This document shows positions 15,837-25,400 of a stretch of 33,379 bases of DNA, one piece after another. Made by a program: the position numbers and the translations under genes. Source of the stretch: Deltaproteobacteria bacterium (GTDB lineage Bacteria > Desulfobacterota > Dissulfuribacteria > Dissulfuribacterales > UBA3076); the NCBI GenBank assembly GCA_003194495.1, contig PQXE01000017.1:23416-56794 (forward strand). The letters run 5' to 3'. The notes under the pieces are model-generated. The model was given only the letters and a program-made list of their open reading frames with translations, was not told the origin of the DNA and searched no databases. Position 1 is the stretch's first letter; the number at the start of each line of letters is the position of its first letter.

Positions 15837-16283
15837 ATGAAGCAAACGATTGACTTAAGGCTAACCGTTGAGACCGATGTCCTGAAGGTCACAGTCGTGA
15901 ACAGAAGCGAACAAGACCTACGGCTTTGGGCTCGCGACAACTCCTGGGGCTGGTCGATGTTCTCCCTCTTATTGGCGCTGCCGGGTTCGGACGAATGGAG
16001 GGAACTGACGGCCAAACCGGTTTGCTGGACCGCAAATATACCACATGCCTTAAACCTACCATTAGGCGGCCGCTTGGAATACGACTTGCGGTGCGAAGAT
16101 CCGGAGTGGAACGGTTTGGATGCGGTCGAAGGATGGCTGAATCAGTCCTTCCAAGTACGGGTCAGGCTTTGTATACCCCAAACTCCGGAAGCGGTGGCTC
16201 AAGAAGTATTCATTGGCGAGGCCCTCACTCCCCCCTGCCTATCAAAGCCACCTCATTCCTGGCTAACTGGCCAGGGCGGCTAG
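15837..16283 (+). CDS. Unknown protein paired with the DUF4157 effector
   Basis: A 148-aa soluble protein with alternating beta-strand patterns (TIDLRLTVETDVLKVTVVN, LEYDLRCED, FQVRVRLCI), many tryptophans and no signal peptide. It begins 17 bp after the effector stop with an aggaa ribosome site and is followed by an AT-rich gap, so the two genes form a pair within the operon. I recognise no family. Plausible roles are an immunity protein, a loading chaperone or an accessory of the effector. The strand-rich fold and C-terminal SWLTGQGG do not decide between them. An overlapping frame at 15926-16303 is a shadow. Confidence 0.6.
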   Translation: MKQTIDLRLTVETDVLKVTVVNRSEQDLRLWARDNSWGWSMFSLLLALPGSDEWRELTAKPVCWTANIPHALNLPLGGRLEYDLRCEDPEWNGLDAVEGWLNQSFQVRVRLCIPQTPEAVAQEVFIGEALTPPCLSKPPHSWLTGQGG

Positions 16284-16506
16284 GATGTACTCTATGCACC
16301 TGACAATATTTAATAGAAGAAATGGGGTCGTAGTCAGAATAAATGATAATGATATATACAAAAGTATTTTATCTCAATATTACTACATAGGAATGCGAAG
16401 AACGACTAACGAGAATTGACTGGATAATAGATACGCTTCTGATCATATAAGTCGTTCAAATGTTGAAAACAAATCGAAGTAACTCATTGATGAAAGGGTT
16501 GTCGAC
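16284..16506. other. AT-rich spacer inside the injection-system operon
   Basis: A 223-bp non-coding gap is by far the longest within the otherwise tightly packed operon. It is clearly more AT-rich than its neighbours (for example aataaatgataatgatatat around 16339). It contains isolated promoter-like hexamers (TTGACT at 16416, GATAAT at 16424) but no well-spaced pair. It could mark a cassette boundary after the effector pair or hold a second promoter for the baseplate genes. Confidence 0.4.
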
Positions 16507-17154
16507 ATGACGGGGCTTTCAAGTTCTCCACGTCTGATCAAAGGTGCTCTGGTGGGTGTGGATATATTTAATCCACTCGCAAGTGTGGTGGTGTTTCAAT
16601 ACAACCCCAACACGATGACGCGTCGTTTGGAGGCGCGTGCGGCGGGAGGTGATGGCGATTCGGGAGAGGCGTTGCGCTTAAGCGGACCACCCAAGGAGAC
16701 GATCACCCTCAGCATTGAGATCGATGCAGCGGATCAGTTGGAAGAGGCCAACTCCATGGCGACCACAATGGGTATCTATCCCAGTCTCTCGGCGTTGGAG
16801 ATGATGCTCTATCCTAAATCGGCGGCGGTGATTGCCAATATGGTTCTTTCGCTCATCGGTTCCATAGAGATTTTGCCCACGGAGGCGCCGTTTGTGCTCT
16901 TTGCCTGGGGGGCAAAGCGGGTTCTTCCGGTGCGGCTCACGAGTTTTAGCATCACCGAAGAGGCCTACGATCCGTCGCTCAATCCGATTCAAGCCAAAGT
17001 GGAACTGTCGCTCACGGTGCTGAGTTATCAGGACTTCGGCGTCCTCCATCCGGGGCACAGCCTGTTTTTGGCGCACCAAATAGCCAAGGAAGTGATGGGA
17101 ACGTTGAATGTTGTCAATAGTGCTCAAAATGTTGTTACGGGACTGCAATTATGA
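16507..17154 (+). CDS. CIS tube-adaptor protein (Afp7-like)
   Basis: A 215-aa protein matching the CIS-tube family: the N-terminus carries a short lead, then SVVVFQYNPNTMTRRLEARA, where the FQYNP motif is typical, followed by GPPKETITLSIEIDAADQLE. In Afp and PVC the homologue (Afp7) forms the first tube ring, joining the hub to the tube. In Afp7 a LysM domain is fused C-terminally; here the LysM-like part is a separate gene (17151), which overlaps this one by ATGA. The ribosome site is modest (aaaggg). It follows the AT-rich spacer and starts the baseplate block. Confidence 0.85.
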   Translation: MTGLSSSPRLIKGALVGVDIFNPLASVVVFQYNPNTMTRRLEARAAGGDGDSGEALRLSGPPKETITLSIEIDAADQLEEANSMATTMGIYPSLSALEMMLYPKSAAVIANMVLSLIGSIEILPTEAPFVLFAWGAKRVLPVRLTSFSITEEAYDPSLNPIQAKVELSLTVLSYQDFGVLHPGHSLFLAHQIAKEVMGTLNVVNSAQNVVTGLQL

Positions 17155-17489
17155 ATACCACACGCAGCTTATTATTTCCCCCCACAAGTCGTTACCACAA
17201 TATTGAGACGGCAACCCTGGAAATGGCTGACGGCAAGGAAATCGTCTATCTCAAACGCCGTTTCGTGCCTGGACCGGACCGTTTCACACTAATCCAGGAG
17301 CACGAAGTAGTGCAGGGGGATAGGCTCGATAACATTACCGCACGGTACCTTAATGATCCACTTCAGTTTTGGCGGATCTGCGACGCGAACACCGCAATGA
17401 ATCCGCCGGAGCTGACTGCCGAAATCGGTCGACGGTTGCGTATCACGTTGCCCGAAGGAATTCCGGAGATTCCTAATGCTGCTGGGTAA
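17151..17489 (+). CDS. LysM/gpX-like tail protein
   Basis: A 112-aa protein. The segment from about 50 to 100 (HEVVQGDRLDNITARYLND, PLQFWRICDANTAMNP, then RRLRITLPEG) has the layout of the LysM/phage tail protein X family: a GD motif, a hydrophobic helix with W, an N-rich turn and a closing strand. The phage proteins bind the tube or hub rather than cell-wall glycan. Here it is separate from the Afp7-like protein but translationally coupled to it (ATGA overlap at 17151) and overlaps the hub gene by 14 bp. The likely role is bridging sheath or tube to the baseplate hub. Confidence 0.8.
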   Translation: MNTTRSLLFPPTSRYHNIETATLEMADGKEIVYLKRRFVPGPDRFTLIQEHEVVQGDRLDNITARYLNDPLQFWRICDANTAMNPPELTAEIGRRLRITLPEGIPEIPNAAG

Positions 17490-18606
17490 TGCCATTCTCA
17501 CCCTGATGATCGGGCCGGCCGTGCCGGCGCCGGCGCCGTTGCCCGTCATAGAGGCGCTGCAAAGTGTTCAGGTGACGAGCTCCCGGGATCGCAGCGGTTT
17601 TCAGCTGACGTTTACCGTGGGCAAGAACTCAGCGCTGCAACTCGCATTGCTGCCCGCAGGGTATCTTGATCCCATCGTAACGAGGGTGGTCATCATGGTT
17701 ACACTCAGCGGTATTCCTAATGTGCTTATGGATGGCTTTGTTACGCGCCAGGAACTGCAACCCAGCAATGAGCCTGGGCAGTCGACACTGACGGTTACCG
17801 GGGAAGATTTAAGTGTGGCCATGGATATCGTCGAAAAGGTCATGCCGTATCCCGCAATGCCCGATACGGCTAAAGTAGCCGTGGCTCTGGCGCCGTATGC
17901 CGCGTTGGGTGTGGTACCGCTCATTATAACCCCTATTATTTCAACCGTTCAGTCCCCTACAAGCAGAATCGAGAGCCAGGCGAGCATGACCGATTTGGCT
18001 TTTATCAAAAGCTTGGCAAGCCGAAACGGCTATGTCTTTTACATAGAGCCCGGCCCGTTGCCAGGTCAGAGCATTGCTTACTTTGGGCCGGACATTAGCG
18101 TGCCCGTTCCTCAGCGTGCGTTAAGTGTGAATATGGATGCGCACACGAATGTCGAGTCGCTGAGTTTTTCACTCGATGGCATGACAAAAAAGATCCGCAT
18201 TTTTACAATCCTTGATCCAATTACACGAAAAATTCCCATACCCATACCCGTGCCGAATGTCAGTGCAACCAAGCCGCCTCTGGGGCTGCGGCCGACACCG
18301 CCGGCAAAGATCGAGATGCACAATAGCGGTGCTCAATTACAGCCGGACGAGGCAGCAAGAGATATTTTGAGCTTCCTTATGAATAACTCTACCGCGATAA
18401 GCGGCAGTGGATCGCTCGATGTCATGCAATACGGCCAGTTGTTGAGTGCCCGAACGCTTGTCGGCGTTCGCGGGGCAGGTATCAGCTATGATGGGCTGTA
18501 TTTTGTCGATAGCGTAACTCACAACATAAAAAGGGGTGAATATAAACAGAATTTCAGTCTATCTCGCGACGGATTGATATCTAACACACCGGTAGTGATA
18601 CCATGA
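17476..18606 (+). CDS. Baseplate hub protein (gpD/gp27-like)
   Basis: A 376-aa protein of the phage late control D / gp27 hub type. The N-terminus has VQVTSSRDRSGFQLTFTVGK, then a VMLDGFVTRQELQP-like strand pair and LTVTGEDLSVAMDIVEKV; the middle has TDLAFIKSLASRNGYVFYIEPG, the conserved hub motif. The hub trimer joins the tube to the spike. In Afp8 and VgrG the hub and the spike are one polypeptide, whereas here they are two genes (this and 18603) joined by an ATGA overlap. The start at 17476 overlaps the previous gene by 14 bp; the ATG at 17489 is out of frame. Confidence 0.87.
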   Translation: MLLGNAILTLMIGPAVPAPAPLPVIEALQSVQVTSSRDRSGFQLTFTVGKNSALQLALLPAGYLDPIVTRVVIMVTLSGIPNVLMDGFVTRQELQPSNEPGQSTLTVTGEDLSVAMDIVEKVMPYPAMPDTAKVAVALAPYAALGVVPLIITPIISTVQSPTSRIESQASMTDLAFIKSLASRNGYVFYIEPGPLPGQSIAYFGPDISVPVPQRALSVNMDAHTNVESLSFSLDGMTKKIRIFTILDPITRKIPIPIPVPNVSATKPPLGLRPTPPAKIEMHNSGAQLQPDEAARDILSFLMNNSTAISGSGSLDVMQYGQLLSARTLVGVRGAGISYDGLYFVDSVTHNIKRGEYKQNFSLSRDGLISNTPVVIP

Positions 18607-19136
18607 GCAATTCGAACGCAACACAGAATTTTTTGGGCAAATATCGCGGCACCGTTCTGAATAATGTCGATCCCGAAACACGCGGTCGGTTAATGTTGAG
18701 TATACCCGATGTATTAGGGGTAGTGCCTTCTACCTGGGCCGAGCCTTGTACGCCCCTTGCAGGACCCACCGGGCCACCGATGGGTGTCTATATGGTGCCG
18801 CCAATAGGCGCCGGTGTGTGGGTGGAGTTCGAACATGGCGATCCTAATTACCCCATTTGGGTAGGCTGCCGATGGGGTGGACCTTCCGACATACCACCGC
18901 TGGCGCATGCAGGGTTACCGGTTTCGCCGAACATTGTGATGCAAACAGCCGGCCAGAACAGCTTTGTGATCAGCGACCTGCCCGGGCCAACGGGCGGAAT
19001 CATGCTGAAAAGCGCCACTGGTGCCTCTATCATCGTGAATGACACCGGCATCTATATTCAAAACGGCAGAGGGGCCAGTCTCATCATGACCGGGCCAACC
19101 GTCACCATAAACAACGGTGCGTTAGTGATAACATAA
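18603..19136 (+). CDS. Spike protein (gp5/VgrG-like OB fold plus beta-helix)
   Basis: A 177-aa protein. Residues about 10-100 form the OB-fold entry typical of gp5/VgrG spikes: LGKYRGTVLNNVDPETRGRL, IPDVLG, then PPIGAGVWVEFEHGDPNYPIWVG. The remaining part has repetitive short strands (IMLKSATGASIIVNDTGIYI, GASLIMTGPTVTINNG), consistent with a short triple-stranded beta-helix needle. No lysozyme domain is present, unlike T4 gp5. The homologue is the C-terminal part of Afp8/Pvc8. It overlaps the hub gene by ATGA and precedes the PAAR-like tip. Confidence 0.9.
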   Translation: MSNSNATQNFLGKYRGTVLNNVDPETRGRLMLSIPDVLGVVPSTWAEPCTPLAGPTGPPMGVYMVPPIGAGVWVEFEHGDPNYPIWVGCRWGGPSDIPPLAHAGLPVSPNIVMQTAGQNSFVISDLPGPTGGIMLKSATGASIIVNDTGIYIQNGRGASLIMTGPTVTINNGALVIT

Positions 19137-19145
19137 GGAGAGAAT

Positions 19146-19469
19146 ATGCCGGGATTCTTACTACACGTGGGTGCACAAGTACTTTGCTCACACGCGGGAC
19201 AGGCGACACCCACCGCGCCCAATCCGCGAGTAACGGTGAGTGGCCAACCCACCGTGCTGATGACCTCTCCTTATGTGGTGGCCGGTTGCACCTTGCCTCC
19301 ACCGACCGCCGCCAACGGCCCATGCGTAACAGCTCAATGGCTAAGCGGCACAACGCGGGTGACCTCAAACGGGCAGCCGCTGCTGGTCCAAAGTAGTCAG
19401 GCGATTTGTATGCCGACGGGTACGCCATTGATAATTGCCGTAACTCAAACGCGCGTGAGCGCATTGTGA
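19146..19469 (+). CDS. PAAR-like spike tip protein
   Basis: A 107-aa protein with the PAAR-like layout: an N-terminal H/C cluster (VGAQVLCSHAGQATPTAPN), repeating beta turns with PRVTVSGQPTVLM, a central VAGCTLPPPTAANGPC and a closing SNGQPLLVQSSQAICMPTGT. These proteins sharpen the spike and may bind a metal ion through the scattered Cys and His residues. It occupies the Afp10/Pvc10 position. A good ribosome site (aaggaga) precedes the ATG, 9 bp after the spike stop. Confidence 0.85.
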   Translation: MPGFLLHVGAQVLCSHAGQATPTAPNPRVTVSGQPTVLMTSPYVVAGCTLPPPTAANGPCVTAQWLSGTTRVTSNGQPLLVQSSQAICMPTGTPLIIAVTQTRVSAL

Positions 19470-19476
19470 GGGCAGG

Positions 19477-19839
19477 ATGAACATCGACTATCCCTTCCAT
19501 TTCGACAGCCGCGGCCGCACCGCCGCCACCGATGATAACGATCACATCCGCGATATGATTGAACAGTTTCTTTTCACCAACGCGGGTGAGCGCGTGAACC
19601 GGCCCGATTTTGGCAGTGGTTTACTGCAAATGATCTTCGCCCCCAACAGTCCGGAGCTGGCTTCCACCCTGGAGTTCACTATACAGGCCGGAGTGCAGCA
19701 GTGGCTCGGGGATGTGATCGAAGTGCGAAAGCTTGATGTGACGAGTGAAGAGGCGACTATACGCGTCGAACTCCAGTACCTGGTGAGACGGACACAGGAG
19801 ATTCGCGAAACAACCTTTGTGCGGAGTACAGCATCATGA
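19477..19839 (+). CDS. Baseplate wedge protein (gp25-like)
   Basis: A 120-aa protein of the gp25/GPW family (Afp9/Pvc9), which initiates sheath assembly on the baseplate. The signature region is TNAGERVNRPDFGSGLLQMI followed by PNSPELASTLEFTIQ and WLGDVIEVRKLDV, and the protein has the normal length for the family. It starts 7 bp after the PAAR-like gene and overlaps the first J-type gene by ATGA. Confidence 0.94.
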   Translation: MNIDYPFHFDSRGRTAATDDNDHIRDMIEQFLFTNAGERVNRPDFGSGLLQMIFAPNSPELASTLEFTIQAGVQQWLGDVIEVRKLDVTSEEATIRVELQYLVRRTQEIRETTFVRSTAS

Positions 19840-22430
19840 CCAGTTTGATTTGCCATAACGATATTCGGCGGGAAGATGTGCGCCGGAACCGCCGGCTCAA
19901 TGGGCTCGATTATCTGGAGGTCGACCCGGACCAAGTGACATTGTCGGTCTATTTTTTGGGCAAGGCGCCGGTCAACCTTGACAAAAACAACGTGCTGATC
20001 GAAGGAGGGCGGCGTATTCGCGATATTGGCGTCGAAGATGTTACCATCTACCACTTCGAGCGTGTTGAACTGGACGATTACATGGCGGTGACTGTCGATC
20101 GAATAGGCGATTTTTCGACCTATACCTTGCGCGTGGTCGAACAGAACGAGCAAGGTGAATGGCAACCCCACTCCGCTTTTGATCCACGCTATGACCGTGT
20201 CGATTTCAGTTTCAAGGTAGACTGCCCCAGCGATCTCGATTGTAAACCGGCCGCTATCTGCCCGCCGGAAGTAGAAAAAGAGCCCGAGATCAACTACCTG
20301 GCCAAGGATTATGCCAGTTTCCACCAACTGATCCTGGATCGTCTGGCGCTGGTGATGCCTGACTGGAAGGAGCGCCATGTGCCGGACATCGGCATTGCCC
20401 TGGTGGAGTTGTTGGCTTATGTGGGGGATTACCTCAGCTATTACCAGGATGCGGTGGCCACCGAAGCCTATCTTGACACGGCGCGCAGGCGTATTTCCGT
20501 TCGTCGCCATGCCCGGCTGGTAGACTATCCCATGCATGAGGGGTGCAATGCGCGGGCCTGGGTGTGTGTTGAAACGGACAGCGATCTGACGCTGAATCCC
20601 GAAGATACGTATTTTATCACCGGTTTTAACGAGACATTACAAGTCGTTGGCAGCGTGCTTTCCGAAGATGATCTGCGACAGATTCCATCAAGTCTGTACG
20701 AAATCTTTGAACCGATGAGTCACCAGGAAATTCAGCTCTATCGCGACCACAGTAAGATCCATTTCTATACATGGGGTGATAAAGAGTGCTGTTTGCCGCG
20801 TGGGTCAACCCGTGCGACGTTGATCGGTGAACTGGTCAAGGATACTCAGTCAGAAAAACCACCTTGCAAGCTGGACGACGATTCCAAGCCAGATGCTGTG
20901 CCGTTAAACAAGTGGATGGCACAGCAGGGAAAACCTAGGGAAAACCCAGCACCCAAGCTTCATCTTAAACCGGGTGATGTGTTGGTTTTTGAAGAAGTGA
21001 TCGGTCCGGAAACCGGCCATTCAGGAGATGCAGATCCCAAGCATCGCCATGCGGTGCGGTTAACCCAGATTGAGGCGGGCATTGATCCACTGAACGGTCA
21101 GCCCGTGGTCGAAATCGTCTGGGCCGCGGAGGATGCGCTGCTTTTCCCACTCTGCCTGTCATCCCTTGGCCCGGCACCTGAGTGCGAGATCATTGAAAAT
21201 GTGAGCATCGCCTGGGGAAATGTCATCCTGGTGGACCATGGTCAAACCAGGGATGAAGATTTGGGCAGCGTGCCGGTCGGCGAATCCGTCGAATGCTGCA
21301 AAGGGGAAGGAGTTCTATCCGATACTATCGTTATTCCAGGGTATTATCGGCCGCACTTGCAATACATGCCCATGACGTTCAGCCAGCCACTGGCACCCGG
21401 CACACCGGCTTCAAGAGCGCTCATACAGGATGTTCATCTGGCGTTGCCGCAAATTTCGCTGGATGGCGTCCCTGCGCGGTCCGGTGACACCAGGTGGGTG
21501 CCGCGATCCGATTTGCTCGGCAGTGGCCGCGACGATCAGCATTTTGTTGCTGAAATGGATAACGATGGCCGCGCCCATTTACGGTTTGGCGATGATGAAT
21601 CCGGCGAACAGCCGGACGCAGGCATGACCTTCCATGCCCGCTACCGCGTTGGTAATGGGGTGACGGGCAACGTCGGTGCCAAAGCAATCTCGCACATGGT
21701 CCTGCGCAAAACTCAGTTGAGCGGTAGCACCCTGCGGGTACGCAATCCTCTGTCTGCACAGGGTGGAACGGCAGCCGAACCGATGGCCGAGGTCAAGTTG
21801 TTCGCACCGCACATGTTTCGTAAGGACCTGCAGCGAGCCATCATCGCAGATGATTATGCCACTATTGTACAACGCGAATTCAAAGATAAGGTGCAGCGCG
21901 CCGCTGCGAAACTGCGCTGGACCGGAAGTTGGTACGAGGTGCTGGTGGCTGTCGACCCCTTCGGCCAAGAGGAAGCAGATTCGGAATTGCTTGATGCAAT
22001 TGTCCGGCGGTTACATCGGTACCGCCGTATCGGTCACGACCTGGTGGTGAAATCGGCACGCCGGGTGCCGCTGGATATCGAGATGCTGGTGTGTGTATTT
22101 CCGAACTATTTGCGCGGTCACATCAAGGCCGCATTGCTTGATTTGCTCAGCAACCGCACCTTGCCGGACGGACGCAGGGGCTTTTTCCATCCCGACAATT
22201 TGACCTTTGGCGAGGGGGTCTATCTGGGCAAGCTGGTGGCCGCCGCCCAGGCTATCGAGGGTATCGAAAGCGTTCGGGTAACTCGTCTGCAACGATTCAA
22301 TGAACCTGCCAATCAAGAGATCGAAAATGGCGTATTGCCGCTGGGGCCTTTTGAAATTGCCCGGTTGGATAGCGATCCGAGCGTTCCGGAAAACGGCAAA
22401 CTGACACTGGATGTGCGAGGTGGAAGATGA
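19836..22430 (+). CDS. Putative baseplate assembly protein, gpJ-type (Afp11-like)
   Basis: An 864-aa baseplate wedge protein. The N-terminus is a strand-rich domain (DYLEVDPDQVTLSVYFLGK). About residues 150-230 hold EINYLAKDYASFHQLILDRL and ALVELLAYVGDYLSYYQDAV, the hallmark of the eCIS and phage J-like baseplate family. Near 580-630 comes the HLRFGDDESGEQPDAGMTFH and RYRVGNGVTGNVG region, and the C-terminal third repeats the gpJ fold (VKSARRVPLDIEMLV). Dimers of this and the next protein form the wedge ring around the hub. The gene overlaps gp25 upstream (ATGA) and the 1010-aa gene downstream (ATGA). Confidence 0.9.
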   Translation: MTSLICHNDIRREDVRRNRRLNGLDYLEVDPDQVTLSVYFLGKAPVNLDKNNVLIEGGRRIRDIGVEDVTIYHFERVELDDYMAVTVDRIGDFSTYTLRVVEQNEQGEWQPHSAFDPRYDRVDFSFKVDCPSDLDCKPAAICPPEVEKEPEINYLAKDYASFHQLILDRLALVMPDWKERHVPDIGIALVELLAYVGDYLSYYQDAVATEAYLDTARRRISVRRHARLVDYPMHEGCNARAWVCVETDSDLTLNPEDTYFITGFNETLQVVGSVLSEDDLRQIPSSLYEIFEPMSHQEIQLYRDHSKIHFYTWGDKECCLPRGSTRATLIGELVKDTQSEKPPCKLDDDSKPDAVPLNKWMAQQGKPRENPAPKLHLKPGDVLVFEEVIGPETGHSGDADPKHRHAVRLTQIEAGIDPLNGQPVVEIVWAAEDALLFPLCLSSLGPAPECEIIENVSIAWGNVILVDHGQTRDEDLGSVPVGESVECCKGEGVLSDTIVIPGYYRPHLQYMPMTFSQPLAPGTPASRALIQDVHLALPQISLDGVPARSGDTRWVPRSDLLGSGRDDQHFVAEMDNDGRAHLRFGDDESGEQPDAGMTFHARYRVGNGVTGNVGAKAISHMVLRKTQLSGSTLRVRNPLSAQGGTAAEPMAEVKLFAPHMFRKDLQRAIIADDYATIVQREFKDKVQRAAAKLRWTGSWYEVLVAVDPFGQEEADSELLDAIVRRLHRYRRIGHDLVVKSARRVPLDIEMLVCVFPNYLRGHIKAALLDLLSNRTLPDGRRGFFHPDNLTFGEGVYLGKLVAAAQAIEGIESVRVTRLQRFNEPANQEIENGVLPLGPFEIARLDSDPSVPENGKLTLDVRGGR

Positions 22431-25400
22431 AAACAAAATGTCCTGATTGCTGCTACCCGGAAATTCTTGATAGCCACGCCTGTGGTTGTTGTGAAGGTGT
22501 TGATGCCGTCACGCCGTTGGCGACCGCCAACCGGCCGGGTCTGTCGAAACTTGTCTATCGAATCGGTACGCATGTCAGCTTTCTGGAGACAATGATGGCG
22601 CGTTTGTCGAGCCGCGATTATCCGGAACTATCCGGTTTGACGACACGAGATGCCGCTGATCCGTCAATCGCATTGCTGGATGCCTGGGCAACGGTTGCCG
22701 ATGTGCTGACGTTCTACCAGGAGCGTATCGCCAACGAAGGTTATTTGCGTACCGCGACTGAACGACGGTCGATATTAGAACTGGCTCGTCTGGTGGGTTA
22801 CAAGCTTCGGCCTGGTGTATCTTCAAGCGTTTTTTTGGCCTATACCCTTGACGAAAAGATGACCGATGAAGTCATCATTCCAGCCGGCAGCCGGGCTCAA
22901 AGTATTCCCGGACCGGATGAGTTGCCGCAATCGTTTGAGATCAGCGAGGATTTGAAGGCCCGGTCGAAGTGGAATAACCTCAGGCCGCGCATGACACGGC
23001 CACAAAGCGCAACTTCGATCCAAAGCGGATCACCAAACTTTTTAGTACAAGGGCCAAGAGTTTATCTCAAAGGCATTACCACGAATTTAAAGCCAAATGA
23101 TCCGTTGCTGATCAGCTTCGGAACGGGTACGCCGGAATTCAACCGTGTGAAAGAGGTCACTCCGGATGCTACGGCTGACCGCACACTGGTAACTTTGCAA
23201 ATGGCAATTTCGGTGGCCGAAGGCCGGCCTATAGGTGCTGCGCCTGATCACTTTTCTATGGTCGAGGAAAATTCCGAAGTTCGATTAATCAAAGACCTCA
23301 CCCGCCCCCCATCTCTACAACCTGCCAGTTCATTGCGATTAAAAAGGAAGCTTGGGGATCAATTTAAAAAAAAGGGTGAGGCAGGTTATAGGACATTGAG
23401 CACCTTTGCGCCCGTGTTGCGGGATACCCTGGCGACCGCGGCGGCGAATGCCATACCTACATCCCATAGCAACATAAAAGTCTATGCATTTAAAATTAAA
23501 GCGCCTTTGTTCGGCCACAATATTCCGAGGAAAACCACAATCCCGGTTGATGGAGGAGTAATAGGTGATGGAGGAGACTGGCCGATAATTGAAACAATCG
23601 GGACGGGTATGGGAGTTGCTGCTGTGGTAGGTACTCAGATTGCCCACGAAGAAGAAGACAAAATTTATCTTGACGCACCATATGACAGTATTCTGTCTGG
23701 CAGTTGGATGATTATTGAAACTCAAGAAACTAGTCGATTAACTGATAAAAAGACCTATATTGTTAAGGTAAATAACGTTAACGCCTCTCAAAATCGATCA
23801 AAATATGGTGCTTCAGCGCCAACTACCAGTATTGAAATAGATTTTTTGGATGGGCATGATGCGAGATGGATAAAGATAAGTGATAACTTAAATGTTCCGT
23901 CAGATGTTATTAAAGGCGATGATTTTCATGTGCTCCGTTCGACAACGGTCCATGCTCAGCCCGAAGAACTGGAACTTGCCGAAGAGCCAATCGAGGCCCC
24001 AGTTTGTGGCGGTACTGACGAATTGCTTGAACTTGACGGATTCTATGAAGGGCTGGAATCGGGCCGCTGGATCATCGTTTCAGGGGAACGTGAAATAGAG
24101 GGCACAAGTGGCGTCAGGTTCAGTGAGCTGGCGATGCTTGCATCGGTGACTCAAGATGTTTTTAGGGCGGCGACGAATACTGCTTATCCTGACCACAACC
24201 AGGCACGAGCCGACGAAAAAAAACACACTTTCATCAAGCTGGCCGAAAAACTTCAATATTGCTTCAAACGTGACACGATTACGATTTACGGTAATGTTGC
24301 AAAGGCCACGCATGGCGAGACACGCCAGGAAGTATTGGGAAGCGGCGACGCCGGCAAGGCCATGCAGGCATTCGAATTGAAACAGTTCCCCCTCACCTAT
24401 GTGTCTGCATCCAATCCAACCGGTGTCGACAGCACCCTGAAGCTGATTGTTAATGACATTGAATGGCACGAGGCTGATTCCCTTGCCGGTCTGCGGGCAA
24501 CCGATCGTAATTTTATCACCAAGACCGACGATGAAGACAAAACAACAGTCACCTTTGGCAATGGCAGGGAAGGCGCCCGGTTGCCGACCGGGGTCGAGAA
24601 CATCAAGGCGGAATATCGCAATGGCATTGGAAAGCCCGGCAATGTCAAGGCCGAACAGGTCTCCCTTTTAGTAACCAAGCCATTGGGGGTGAAGGAGGTC
24701 ATCAATCCGCTGCGGGCATCCGGTGGGGCCGATAGAGAGAACCGCGATCAGGCGCGCAAGAGCGCACCGCTGGCGGTAATGGCATTGGACCGCTTGGTAT
24801 CGGTACGGGATTACGAAGACTTTGCTCGCCTCTATGCCGGCATCGGCAAGGCCGATGCGGTGGAAATGACCGATGGCCGTCGCCAAATCGTGCATGTCAC
24901 CATTGCCGGCGCGGACGACATCCCCATTGATGAAACTTCCGATCTTTTCATGAATCTGCGTCAGGCCCTGCACGATTTTGGTGATCCGTTCCAACCGATC
25001 CGGCTTGCCGTGCGGGAATTGATGATGATCGTGATAAGCGCCCGCGTGCGTATTCTGCCGGATTACCAATGGGAGCCCGTGGTCTTGCGGGTTCGTGATG
25101 CACTGCTGGACGCCTTTGGCTTCGAGTCCAGGGAACTGGGACAGGACGTATTGTTAAGCGAGGTCATCAGCGTCATGCAGGCCGTGCGTGGTTTGGCCTA
25201 CGTGGATGTGGATACTTTAGGCGGCATCCCGGAAAAGCAGGCTGACGAGATAGTACCCGGCGAACGACGGTTGTTGACCCCTGATGAGATCGCCAGCCGG
25301 GTCCAGGAATTGATTAGTGCATCCGATGAGATGAACCGGCCTGAAGCACGACTGAGGGTCAATCTGGCAGACTTTGAACAAGGAGCCATACGCCCTGCCC

